A stretch of 64,000 nucleotides of DNA from Desulfofustis limnaeus (GTDB taxonomy: Bacteria; Desulfobacterota; Desulfobulbia; Desulfobulbales; Desulfocapsaceae): positions 1,550,001-1,614,000 of the forward strand of contig NZ_AP025516.1 of the NCBI RefSeq assembly GCF_023169885.1, given 5' to 3'. A program made the position numbers and the translations under genes. This document shows positions 44,838 to 52,397 of the stretch, one piece after another. Below the pieces are notes generated by a model, which was not told the DNA's origin, ran no database searches, and was given only the letters and a program-made list of their open reading frames with translations. How positions within the stretch are numbered: the first letter of the stretch is position 1; each line of letters opens with the position of its first letter.

Positions 44838-45992
44838 ATGATTTCCAGGGATGAAGGGCTCTACTACCGGCAGACCTTGTTTGACAAGGCGCGTCGTATC
44901 GTCGTCAAGGTGGGAAGTGCCGTATTAACCAACGAAAACGGGCTCGACCAGCACGTGATCGAACACCTTGCCCACGATCTTTCCTTTCTGCAGGATACCG
45001 GACGCGAGGTGATTCTGGTGAGTTCCGGTGCCGTTGCCGCCGGGCGCCGGAAAATGGCGACGGAATCGAGAACACCCGTCAGCATGAGAGAAAAGCAGGC
45101 CTTGGCGGCAATTGGTCAATCCTGCCTGATGCAGACCTATGAAGAGGCGTTTGCCCGGCATGGCAAAACCATTGCCCAGATACTGCTGACTCACAGTGAT
45201 CTGGCCAAACGGGATCGCTACCTCAACGTCAGAAACACGCTGTTAACCCTTTTTCGTTGGCATGTGCTGCCGATCATCAACGAGAACGACACGGTGTCGG
45301 TGAAGGAGCTTCGTTTCGGCGACAACGACATGTTGGGGGCATATATCTGCAATCTGATCGAAGCGGACATGTTTATCTGCCTGACCGACGTCATTGGCTT
45401 GTATACCGGCGATCCGAGCCGCGACCCGCAGGCGCGTCCGCTCTATACCGTCCCGGAGGTCAACGAAGAGATCGAACAGATGGTCGGCAACGTCACCAGT
45501 TCGCTGGGCACCGGCGGTATGCGCTCGAAGATCAAAGCCGCCAAGCTGGTCGCTTCCGGCGGCGGCAGCTCCTTTATCGGCCCGGGAAAACAAAACGATA
45601 TCCTCCGTCGGTTGTTCAGCGGGGAGTTGATCGGCACCTTTTTTCTACCAGACAAGGAGCGAATCAAGAGTAGAAAACGGTGGATCGCCTCAGTCCTTAA
45701 ACCGCACGGCCGGCTCCTGCTTGATGACGGTGCCTGCCGGGCATTGCTCGACAAGGGAAAGAGTCTGCTGCCCTCGGGGATCGTTTCGGTGGAGGGGGAG
45801 TTCGGTGTTGGTGAGGCGGTTTATTGCACGGATAGCCGCGGTACACCCATTGCCGTGGGGTTGATCAATTACGGCTCAATTGAGACGAGAAAGATCATGG
45901 GACGTCATTCCCGGCATATAGAAGAAATCCTGGGCTATCGAGATAGTGAGGAAGTCATGCACCGAGACAACATCGTCGTCTTGCATCGCTGA
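44838..45992 (+). CDS. proB: Glutamate 5-kinase
   Basis: A 384-residue enzyme that phosphorylates glutamate as the first step of proline synthesis. The amino-acid-kinase domain (about 20-260) shows VVKVGSAVLTN, LVSSGAVAAGR, and NENDTVS; the C-terminal part from about 295 is a PUA domain, the usual bacterial architecture involved in feedback by proline. An 11-residue N-terminal lead before the first strand is slightly longer than in Escherichia coli. It is 11 bases after obgE and 150 bases before proA. Confidence 0.95.
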   Translation: MISRDEGLYYRQTLFDKARRIVVKVGSAVLTNENGLDQHVIEHLAHDLSFLQDTGREVILVSSGAVAAGRRKMATESRTPVSMREKQALAAIGQSCLMQTYEEAFARHGKTIAQILLTHSDLAKRDRYLNVRNTLLTLFRWHVLPIINENDTVSVKELRFGDNDMLGAYICNLIEADMFICLTDVIGLYTGDPSRDPQARPLYTVPEVNEEIEQMVGNVTSSLGTGGMRSKIKAAKLVASGGGSSFIGPGKQNDILRRLFSGELIGTFFLPDKERIKSRKRWIASVLKPHGRLLLDDGACRALLDKGKSLLPSGIVSVEGEFGVGEAVYCTDSRGTPIAVGLINYGSIETRKIMGRHSRHIEEILGYRDSEEVMHRDNIVVLHR

Positions 45993-46142
45993 ATCTTCAG
46001 CAGCGGTAACACGAGCGTTCGCCCTACGGTTCCGGTTCAGTCCTCTTGCGACCTGAAGGTGTGGGGCGCAGGAAAAGCGGTTGCTCAGCCGTAGCTGATT
46101 CTGGCAGTACTCCGATTGGCCTATCTTATGGGGAGGTTACAG

Positions 46143-47408
46143 ATGGTTGAACAGACGGTGGCAGAAACGATCGGGACCATGGCCCGGCATGCCAAAAAAG
46201 CGGCGCGACAGGTCGCCGGTGCCGACACCGCCACAAAAAACGCCCTCCTGCAACAGGTGGCGGAGATCCTCGATACCCGTCGAGAGATGATTCAGCAGGA
46301 AAATCGAAAAGACATTGATGATGCCAGGAGCAAGGGAAGCTCGGCGGCGATGATCGATCGATTGACCTTGTCCGATCAGGTCTTTGCCGCCATGCGGCAA
46401 GGCCTTCGGGAGGTATGCGACCTGCCGGATCCGGTGGGCAGCATCGAGCAGTTGCGGCGGCGGCCGAACGGTCTGATGGTGGGCCGGATGCGGGTGCCGC
46501 TCGGGGTTATCGGCATGGTCTACGAATCCCGGCCGAACGTGACCATCGACGCCGCCGCCCTTTGTTTCAAAGCCGGCAACAGTGTCATTCTGCGTGGCGG
46601 GTCCGAGGCGTTGCGGTCCAATCTTGCCCTTGCCCAGGTGTTACAGGAGGCTCTCGCCGCCCAGGGACTCGATCCCCATGTGGTGCAAGTGGTGCCGACC
46701 ACCGACCGGGAGGCGATTCTGGCCCTGCTGCAGCAGGAAGAATCTCTCGACTTGATCATCCCCCGCGGCGGTGAAGGGTTGATCCGTTTCGTCACGGAAA
46801 ATTCCCGTATTCCGGTCTTGAAGCACTACAAGGGGGTCTGCCACCTTTTCGTCGACCAGGATGCTGATCTTGAACGAGCCACACCGATCATCATCAACAG
46901 CAAGGTGCAGCGCCCCGGGGTCTGCAATGCCCTAGAAGGCCTCCTGGTCCATCGCGGTGTGGCCGCACGGTATCTGCCAACCATTGTCGCTGCGTTGCAG
47001 GGGCACGGTGTCGAGTTGTTCGGCTGCGCTACTACCAGGTCGATATGTCCGCAGATGGAGCCGGCCGCCGAGCATCACTGGGGTACCGAGTTTCTCGACC
47101 TCCGTCTCTGTATCAAGGTGGTCGATTCCCTGGCGGAAGCGATGGATTACATCGAACGATTCGGATCACGCCATACCGAAGCTATCCTCACCGAGAATTA
47201 CGAGACAGCCCAAACCTTCGTCAATGGTGTCGATGCCTCGGCGGTCGTGGTCAATGCCGCCACCAGATTCAACGACGGGGGGCAGCTCGGTCTCGGTGCC
47301 GAGATCGGGATCAGCACCACCAAACTTCACGCCTATGGACCGATGGGTCTGGAGGAGTTGACAACCCGCAAATTCGTGGTATTCGGATCAGGCCAGGTAC
47401 GGGAGTAA
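46143..47408 (+). CDS. proA: Gamma-glutamyl phosphate reductase
   Basis: A 421-residue NADPH-dependent dehydrogenase of the ALDH superfamily that reduces glutamyl-5-phosphate to the semialdehyde in proline synthesis. Family segments are NRKDIDDAR near 58, PLGVIGMVYESRPNVTIDAAALCFKAGNSVILRGGSEA near 120-157, and the catalytic Cys in VQRPGVCNALEGLLVH near 258. I use the ATG at 46143 (GGGGAGG just before); an upstream ATG nine codons earlier is unlikely. Its TAA overlaps the nadD start by one base. Confidence 0.96.
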   Translation: MVEQTVAETIGTMARHAKKAARQVAGADTATKNALLQQVAEILDTRREMIQQENRKDIDDARSKGSSAAMIDRLTLSDQVFAAMRQGLREVCDLPDPVGSIEQLRRRPNGLMVGRMRVPLGVIGMVYESRPNVTIDAAALCFKAGNSVILRGGSEALRSNLALAQVLQEALAAQGLDPHVVQVVPTTDREAILALLQQEESLDLIIPRGGEGLIRFVTENSRIPVLKHYKGVCHLFVDQDADLERATPIIINSKVQRPGVCNALEGLLVHRGVAARYLPTIVAALQGHGVELFGCATTRSICPQMEPAAEHHWGTEFLDLRLCIKVVDSLAEAMDYIERFGSRHTEAILTENYETAQTFVNGVDASAVVVNAATRFNDGGQLGLGAEIGISTTKLHAYGPMGLEELTTRKFVVFGSGQVRE

Positions 47409-48067
47409 TGGTCACGATCGGGGTGCTCGGCGGAACGTTTGATCCGATTCACAAGGCCCATCTGCAAGTGGCCACGGCAGTCCTCACCCACTGCTCGGTC
47501 GAGCGCATCATCTTTGTCCCGGCAGCGGTGCCGCCCCATAAGACCCGGGCTGTCGTGTCGCCGATCGAACGACGACTGGAAATGGTCCGGGTGGCGGTGG
47601 CCGGGTTCTCCGCCTTTGCCGTCTCAGATATCGAGAAGCGTAACGACCGACCGTCGTACACCTATAACACCCTGACCTCTCTCATCGAGCAGACATCCGG
47701 AACCGTCAGGTTTTCCTTCATTGTGGGCAGTGACATGTTCCTGGAGATCGAGACCTGGTATCGTTGGCGTGACCTTTTGCGCTCCGCCGGTTTCATCGTC
47801 GCTGTGCGTGCCGGATATCCGTCGCATGACGTGGTCGCGCTGTTGGACCATTACGGCTATGTCCGAGAACCGTCGGGGACCGCCTCAGTTCGGTATCGTC
47901 GTTATGACGGCAGTGAGATCCATCTGCTAACCGCCCCCATTGACGCCATTTCCGCCACCGACATCAGAGAGCGCATCAGGTCCGGCGCGCCATGGCGTCA
48001 TTTGGTCCCCCCCGGGGTGGCGGCGGTAATCGATCGGCACCACCTGTATCAGGCCACGGATCAGTGA
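47408..48067 (+). CDS. nadD: Nicotinate-nucleotide adenylyltransferase
   Basis: A 219-residue enzyme that makes deamido-NAD from nicotinate mononucleotide and ATP. The nucleotidyltransferase signature VLGGTFDPIHKAHL at 6-19 contains the GxFxPxHxxH element, VPAAVPPHKT follows, and SATDIRERIRSG near 195 is the C-terminal ISxTxIR-type motif. The ATG at 47408 overlaps the proA stop (TAATG), fixing the start against a longer frame beginning inside proA. The order obgE-proB-proA-nadD is common in bacteria, often followed by rsfS, which is absent here. Confidence 0.94.
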   Translation: MVTIGVLGGTFDPIHKAHLQVATAVLTHCSVERIIFVPAAVPPHKTRAVVSPIERRLEMVRVAVAGFSAFAVSDIEKRNDRPSYTYNTLTSLIEQTSGTVRFSFIVGSDMFLEIETWYRWRDLLRSAGFIVAVRAGYPSHDVVALLDHYGYVREPSGTASVRYRRYDGSEIHLLTAPIDAISATDIRERIRSGAPWRHLVPPGVAAVIDRHHLYQATDQ

Positions 48068-48126
48068 GCAGCGGCGAAAATCATCGGGGCACAGCCCTTT
48101 TGCCGGATATCGCCAACATTGGGGCT

Positions 48127-48154
48127 TTGCATATTGATCGATTGGGTTTAGAAT
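48127..48154 (+). promoter_or_regulatory. Possible promoter for the CheB-like gene
   Basis: TTGCAT and TAGAAT with a 16-base spacer lie 62-89 bases before the CheB-like start. The -10 matches five of six positions and the -35 three of six. Confidence 0.45.
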
Positions 48155-48215
48155 AACGCCTCCGAACACATCAGCTTGATCATCGGCGATTTTTCACGGA
48201 GACGAGAGCGGCATC

Positions 48216-49433
48216 ATGGCAGGAAGACCGAAAATCATCACCGTCCAGAAGCCTATCAGATTGTTGGTTGTCGATGATTCGCTGGTGTTCAGGCGCGTCT
48301 TGCGCGGGATCTTCGACCAGACGAAGAGCGTGCGGATCATCGGCGAGGCGGCCAATGGCATCGAAGCCCTTGATCTGGTGCTGAAGCTCAATCCCGATGT
48401 GATCATCATGGACATGGAAATGCCGTTGATGGACGGCATGACCGCCCTGCAGCACCTGATGATCCACAAGCCGACACCGACCATCATGTTTTCCAGCCTC
48501 ACTCAGGAGGGAACTGCTCGCAGTTTTGACGCCATCAAAAACGGCGCGGTTGATTTCGTCTGCAAGGATGCGATCTTTCACGGGCCTGATCAACTCGGTT
48601 TCCAGAAAGACATCGTCCATCGGGTCCTCTATGCATCAAAGGTTCTGGTGCGTTCGGTTGAACCGATCTTTGCCGCTAAAGACGCCATCCCGCCGATCCC
48701 GGTCAAACCGAGCGACATCATCTTTTGCGAGGAATGCGGTACCCGGAACATCATCGACAGTGATCAGCGCCGTGAACAGACGGAACTGCGTTGTCGTCAG
48801 TGCGGCGATCTACTGGAAGTCAACCTGATCAACAAATACCGCCGGTTGAGCTGTCTGTCGGTCATTGGTGCCGGTCGAGGCGGTTTCTCCAATTTGCTGC
48901 GCATCATCCCCCAGTTGCCAGAAGACATGGGGGGGGCGGTGTTAGTGGTGGTTCATGCCGAGGCAACGTGGGCCGATGCCTTTGCCGATTACCTGGATGC
49001 GGTGAGTTCGATCAAAGTCGTACGCATGAGCGAGGGATTACCAGTGGAAGGTGGCGCCTGCTATGTCTGCGCCGCCTCCGATTATTTTTGCGTGAAGCCG
49101 GCGAGTGCCCAGTTTGCGGTGCGCAAGAGCAAGGCCAAGCCCGGGTACGGTCCGTTCGATCTGTTGATGCATTCGGTTGCTGCCGTGTTCAAGAATCGGG
49201 TCACCGGGGTGATCCTGTCCGGAAGCGAACTGGATGGTGAAAAAGGCATCAACGCCATTAAACAGCAGGGCGGTTCGTCCATTGTCTTGAATTCTGCCAG
49301 CTGCTTGTGCAAGGAGATGGGGGAGAACGTACTGCGCAAGTGTCTGGTGGATAAAATACTTGATGAAAAGGATGTGGCCGGCAGCTTGTCCCAGTTTCAC
49401 GAATTGGCGAACAGCGAAGCAACCACGGCCTGA
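48216..49433 (+). CDS. CheB-like receiver protein with zinc ribbon and degenerate methylesterase domain
   Basis: A 405-residue protein with three parts. A receiver domain (about 13-140) has the acid pocket VVDDSLVF and acceptor Asp66 in IIMDMEMP. A linker holds a zinc-ribbon-like pair, CEEC (171, 174) and CRQC (193, 196), not found in ordinary CheB. The C-terminal domain aligns along its length with the CheB methylesterase, including FDLLMHSVA and VILSGSELDG (catalytic Asp340) and the His247 position, but the nucleophile serine of the GASTGG motif is replaced: GAGRGG at 218-223 has Gly at the Ser place. It should therefore lack esterase activity and may act by binding. No chemotaxis genes are near; it stands alone between nadD and ung. 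Confidence 0.88.
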   Translation: MAGRPKIITVQKPIRLLVVDDSLVFRRVLRGIFDQTKSVRIIGEAANGIEALDLVLKLNPDVIIMDMEMPLMDGMTALQHLMIHKPTPTIMFSSLTQEGTARSFDAIKNGAVDFVCKDAIFHGPDQLGFQKDIVHRVLYASKVLVRSVEPIFAAKDAIPPIPVKPSDIIFCEECGTRNIIDSDQRREQTELRCRQCGDLLEVNLINKYRRLSCLSVIGAGRGGFSNLLRIIPQLPEDMGGAVLVVVHAEATWADAFADYLDAVSSIKVVRMSEGLPVEGGACYVCAASDYFCVKPASAQFAVRKSKAKPGYGPFDLLMHSVAAVFKNRVTGVILSGSELDGEKGINAIKQQGGSSIVLNSASCLCKEMGENVLRKCLVDKILDEKDVAGSLSQFHELANSEATTA

Positions 49434-49477
49434 CGGTCACGTGTTCCGAATCATGACAACCTGATGGCTCAACAGAT

Positions 49478-50143
49478 ATGCTCTGGGAAGAACAGGTGCC
49501 GCTGCTCCGCCAGGGAGTACACCGGAAGCTGCTAGAACAGGCGTACGGTCCCGCAGCTGCGGGGAGAAAGGTCTATCCGCCCCGGGAATTGGTGTTCAAC
49601 GCCATGCGTATTACCGCCTTCGAGCAGGTGCGGGTGGTCATTCTCGGCCAGGACCCGTACATCAACGAGCACCACTCTTTGGGACCGGAAGCCCATGGCC
49701 TCTGCTTTTCGGTGCGGGAAGGGATTCCGGCGCCGCCATCACTGGTGAATATCTTCAAAGAGATAGATGACAGCCTGCACGGCGGTCACAAACGGCAGGT
49801 GAGTAACGATCTCACCAGGTGGGCTCGCCAGGGCGTGCTCCTGCTCAATGCCAGCTTGACGGTGCTGGCCGGCCGATCCAATTCACACGCCGGTCTTGGT
49901 TGGCAACAGGTTACCGATGATATTATCAAAACCATCTCGGAAAAGAGGCAGCATGTGGTGTTCATGCTGTGGGGGGCCTTTGCCCAGAAGAAGGCCGGCC
50001 TCATCGATCAACGCAAACACCTGATACTCAAAACCAGTCACCCCTCGCCCTTATCTGCGCACAAGGGATTTCTCGGCTCCGGTGTCTTTGTCGCCTGCAA
50101 CCACTACCTCACCGAGCACGGATATGACCCGATCGATTGGTGA
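49478..50143 (+). CDS. ung: Uracil-DNA glycosylase
   Basis: A 221-residue family-1 DNA repair enzyme that removes uracil. The catalytic water-activating Asp59 is in VVILGQDPY, the uracil-pocket AHGLCFSV follows, PPSLVNIFKEI and the DNA-intercalation loop HPSPLSAHKGF (catalytic His188) are in place. The short segment between GQDPY and AHGL is INEHHSLGPE, four to six residues longer than the usual HGPGQ, and the His that normally follows GQDPY is replaced by Ile. This is an unusual active-site-edge variant but the catalytic residues remain. It precedes an intergenic repeat. Confidence 0.92.
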   Translation: MLWEEQVPLLRQGVHRKLLEQAYGPAAAGRKVYPPRELVFNAMRITAFEQVRVVILGQDPYINEHHSLGPEAHGLCFSVREGIPAPPSLVNIFKEIDDSLHGGHKRQVSNDLTRWARQGVLLLNASLTVLAGRSNSHAGLGWQQVTDDIIKTISEKRQHVVFMLWGAFAQKKAGLIDQRKHLILKTSHPSPLSAHKGFLGSGVFVACNHYLTEHGYDPIDW

Positions 50144-50206
50144 ATCGATCGTTCTTGCCGGGTTGTCCCTGCGGAACCCTGAAAAAATGCCATTTCGCCA
50201 ATCTCT

Positions 50207-50289
50207 TCGTTGCGCAATCACCTGTTATCCTCGCCATATCGTGTCTATGCCGGTGGTAATAGGTTCGAGCGCACCTCGAGTAAGAACGA
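50207..50289. repeat. Dispersed intergenic repeat, copy A
   Basis: This 83-base stretch, between the convergent ung and CBS genes, matches the segment at 57022-57103 at roughly 70% of positions by eye with a single base gap. Shared cores include TCGTTGCGC, ATCACC, TATCCTCG, CTCGAGC-like and GAACGA. It is likely a member of a degraded dispersed repeat family of the genome. Confidence 0.55.
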
Positions 50290-50312
50290 AATTTTGATTT
50301 TTTCAAGTACCC

Positions 50313-50762
50313 CTAAAGGATTGTCTTGATAATATCCTTCTTGCCGACGATGCCCACCATGGCTCCATTTTCCCCCACGACGGGAAGGGTGTGAATCTTC
50401 TTCTCGGTCATGATGGTGGCAATCTCATCGAGCGGAGTATCGGGCCGAATCGAAATAGCCGGGGTCGAATAGACGTCGGCGACCGTGGCTCCGGCGATTT
50501 TTCTCAGCTCCTTGTCCATCTTTTCCGGTGAGTTAAGGAAAAAGAAGGAATCGAGAATGGTGATCACCGGCGGGACACGGAAGCGTTTGTTCTGAAATAT
50601 CAAGTCGCTTTCGGTGACGATGCCGAGAAGATCGCCGTTCTCATCGATAACCGGTACGCCGCTGATGTTGTTCTCGGTAAAGATCCTGGCAACATCGCGG
50701 ATCGTGGTGTCGGTACGGACGCAGATAACGTCCGAGGTCATAATGTCTTGGGCTTTGTTCAT
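50313..50762 (-). CDS. Tandem CBS-domain protein
   Basis: A 149-residue protein made of two CBS domains (about 8-65 and 95-149), with MTSDVICVRTDTTIRDVARIFTENNISGVPVIDENG and the second copy YSTPAISIRPDTPLDEIATIMTEKKIHTLPVV. CBS pairs usually bind adenosine nucleotides and act as energy sensors. It has no other domain. Its start overlaps the stop of nnr (ATGA), so the two are expressed together; a functional link with the NAD(P)H-hydrate repair enzyme is inferred from that. Confidence 0.92.
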   Translation of the reverse strand: MNKAQDIMTSDVICVRTDTTIRDVARIFTENNISGVPVIDENGDLLGIVTESDLIFQNKRFRVPPVITILDSFFFLNSPEKMDKELRKIAGATVADVYSTPAISIRPDTPLDEIATIMTEKKIHTLPVVGENGAMVGIVGKKDIIKTIL

Positions 50763-52366
50763 ACGTTCTCTCGTAGCAGCGTTTGCAGACAGTGCGGTAT
50801 GTTGCGGGCCAGTTCGGTGGCACTGAATCCCTGGCCGATCCGGGCGTACAACTCATCGCCGGCCCGACCGTGCAGAAAGACGGCGGCGGCAGCAGCGACG
50901 GTCGGGTTGAGACCCTGGCAGAGCAGTGAGCCGATCATGCCGCTCAGCACGTCTCCCATTCCCCCTGCCGCCATTCCGGGGTTACCCGAGGTGTTGATCA
51001 TCACCTGATCGTTGTCGGCGATCACGAGTGTACCAGCCCCTTTCAGGATAATCACCAGATCTCTGCCTTTCCGTTTAAAGCGACGGTAGCATTCCTTGGC
51101 CGCCTCAAGGCGATTCTCCTGCACTGAATCACCACTCACCCCTATTAATCTGGCCATTTCGCCGGGATGGGGAGTGAGAATTCGGGGGCCGGCCGGTGTC
51201 TTCAACTGATCCGCCTGTTTGGCAAGAATGTTGAGGGCGTCGGCATCGACCACCAGCGGCTGTTTGACGCTATGGTAGAGATAGAGCACCAGATCGGCGG
51301 TGCGGGCATCGGTCCCGAGTCCGGGGCCGATCACCACCGCCGTTTTATGTTCCAGATTTTTGATAACCGTGGGGAGATCGGAGACGTTGAGCAGCGACGA
51401 GGAGGTGGGCAGGGGAACGGTCATGGCCTCCACCAGGCTGGTCTCGAAGATGGTGTTGAGGTCGTACGGTACGCACAGACTCACTAGGCCGCAACCACTG
51501 TACTGCGCGCCCCGGGCGGTAAGGATGGCCGCTCCGGTCTTGCCCGCAGAACCGGCCAGCACCAGCAGATGACCGTAGGTCCCCTTGTGGGTGTTGGCTT
51601 GCCGTTTCAGGGCCTGGAGCCACGATGACGCCGTTTCGCCGGTGATCATCGAGGTGTTGATGCCGGCCTTGGTGATCACTTCGGGCGGGATGCCGATGTC
51701 GATGATGGACAGTGTTCCGGTGTAGGCGGAACTGCCTTGCATGACCTGGCCGGGCTTGGCACAGCCGAAGGTGGCGGTGAGGCTGGCCTTGACGCATTTA
51801 CCGAAAATTTTGCCGGTATCGGAATCGAGCCCCGAGGGGGTGTCCACGGCAATGACCGGGGTGTGTCGAGCGAAGCTTCGGCCGTTGATCAGGTCGATGG
51901 TGTCGGCGAAATGGCCGGTTATATTGCGGCTGAGCCCGGTACCAAAGATGGCGTCGATGATGGCGCAGCAGGGTTTGCCACGCGACTCGATCTGTTTGAA
52001 CAGCACCGGAATGGTCTTGACGCGGGTGGGCGAATCGATCACATGCAAAGGGAGCCGCAATTTCTCCACGACCGCGAGATTGACGGCGGCGTCGCCGCTC
52101 AGCGAATCAGGGTTGACGAGGAAGAAGAAGATCGGTTCGCAGCCGCGTTGGTGCAAGTGCCTGCCGATCACCAACCCATCGCCGCCGTTGTTACCGGGAC
52201 CGATGAAAATGAGGGCGAAGGATCCGGCCAGCGGGCCGAACTGTTCCTCGATGAGGCGAACCGTGCCGGTTCCGGCGTTTTCCATCAGCACGACACCGGG
52301 AATGCCGAATTCTTCGATGGCGCACCGATCAATCGCTTTCATTTCTTCGGAACCGGGAAGCTTCAT
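50759..52366 (-). CDS. nnr: Bifunctional NAD(P)H-hydrate epimerase / ADP-dependent dehydratase
   Basis: A 535-residue metabolite-repair enzyme that reverses hydration damage of NADH and NADPH. The N-terminal epimerase half (about 1-215) shows FIGPGNNGGDGLVIGRHL near 54 and IDAIFGTGLSRNITG near 124. The C-terminal ribokinase-like dehydratase (about 230-520) shows HKGTYGHLLVLAGSAGKTGAAILTARGA, LTPHPGEMARLIG and NPGMAAGGMGDVLSGMI. Both halves are intact. The last bases overlap the CBS gene. The upstream neighbour lptF is 31 bases away on the same strand. Confidence 0.96.
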   Translation of the reverse strand: MKLPGSEEMKAIDRCAIEEFGIPGVVLMENAGTGTVRLIEEQFGPLAGSFALIFIGPGNNGGDGLVIGRHLHQRGCEPIFFFLVNPDSLSGDAAVNLAVVEKLRLPLHVIDSPTRVKTIPVLFKQIESRGKPCCAIIDAIFGTGLSRNITGHFADTIDLINGRSFARHTPVIAVDTPSGLDSDTGKIFGKCVKASLTATFGCAKPGQVMQGSSAYTGTLSIIDIGIPPEVITKAGINTSMITGETASSWLQALKRQANTHKGTYGHLLVLAGSAGKTGAAILTARGAQYSGCGLVSLCVPYDLNTIFETSLVEAMTVPLPTSSSLLNVSDLPTVIKNLEHKTAVVIGPGLGTDARTADLVLYLYHSVKQPLVVDADALNILAKQADQLKTPAGPRILTPHPGEMARLIGVSGDSVQENRLEAAKECYRRFKRKGRDLVIILKGAGTLVIADNDQVMINTSGNPGMAAGGMGDVLSGMIGSLLCQGLNPTVAAAAAVFLHGRAGDELYARIGQGFSATELARNIPHCLQTLLRENV

Positions 52367-52397
52367 GGAACGTTCCTCCTTTTCCTTACGATGGATA

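Noticed and set aside
48216-49433. Calling this gene an ordinary active CheB methylesterase
   Set aside because: The catalytic serine position is Gly and no chemotaxis genes are adjacent.
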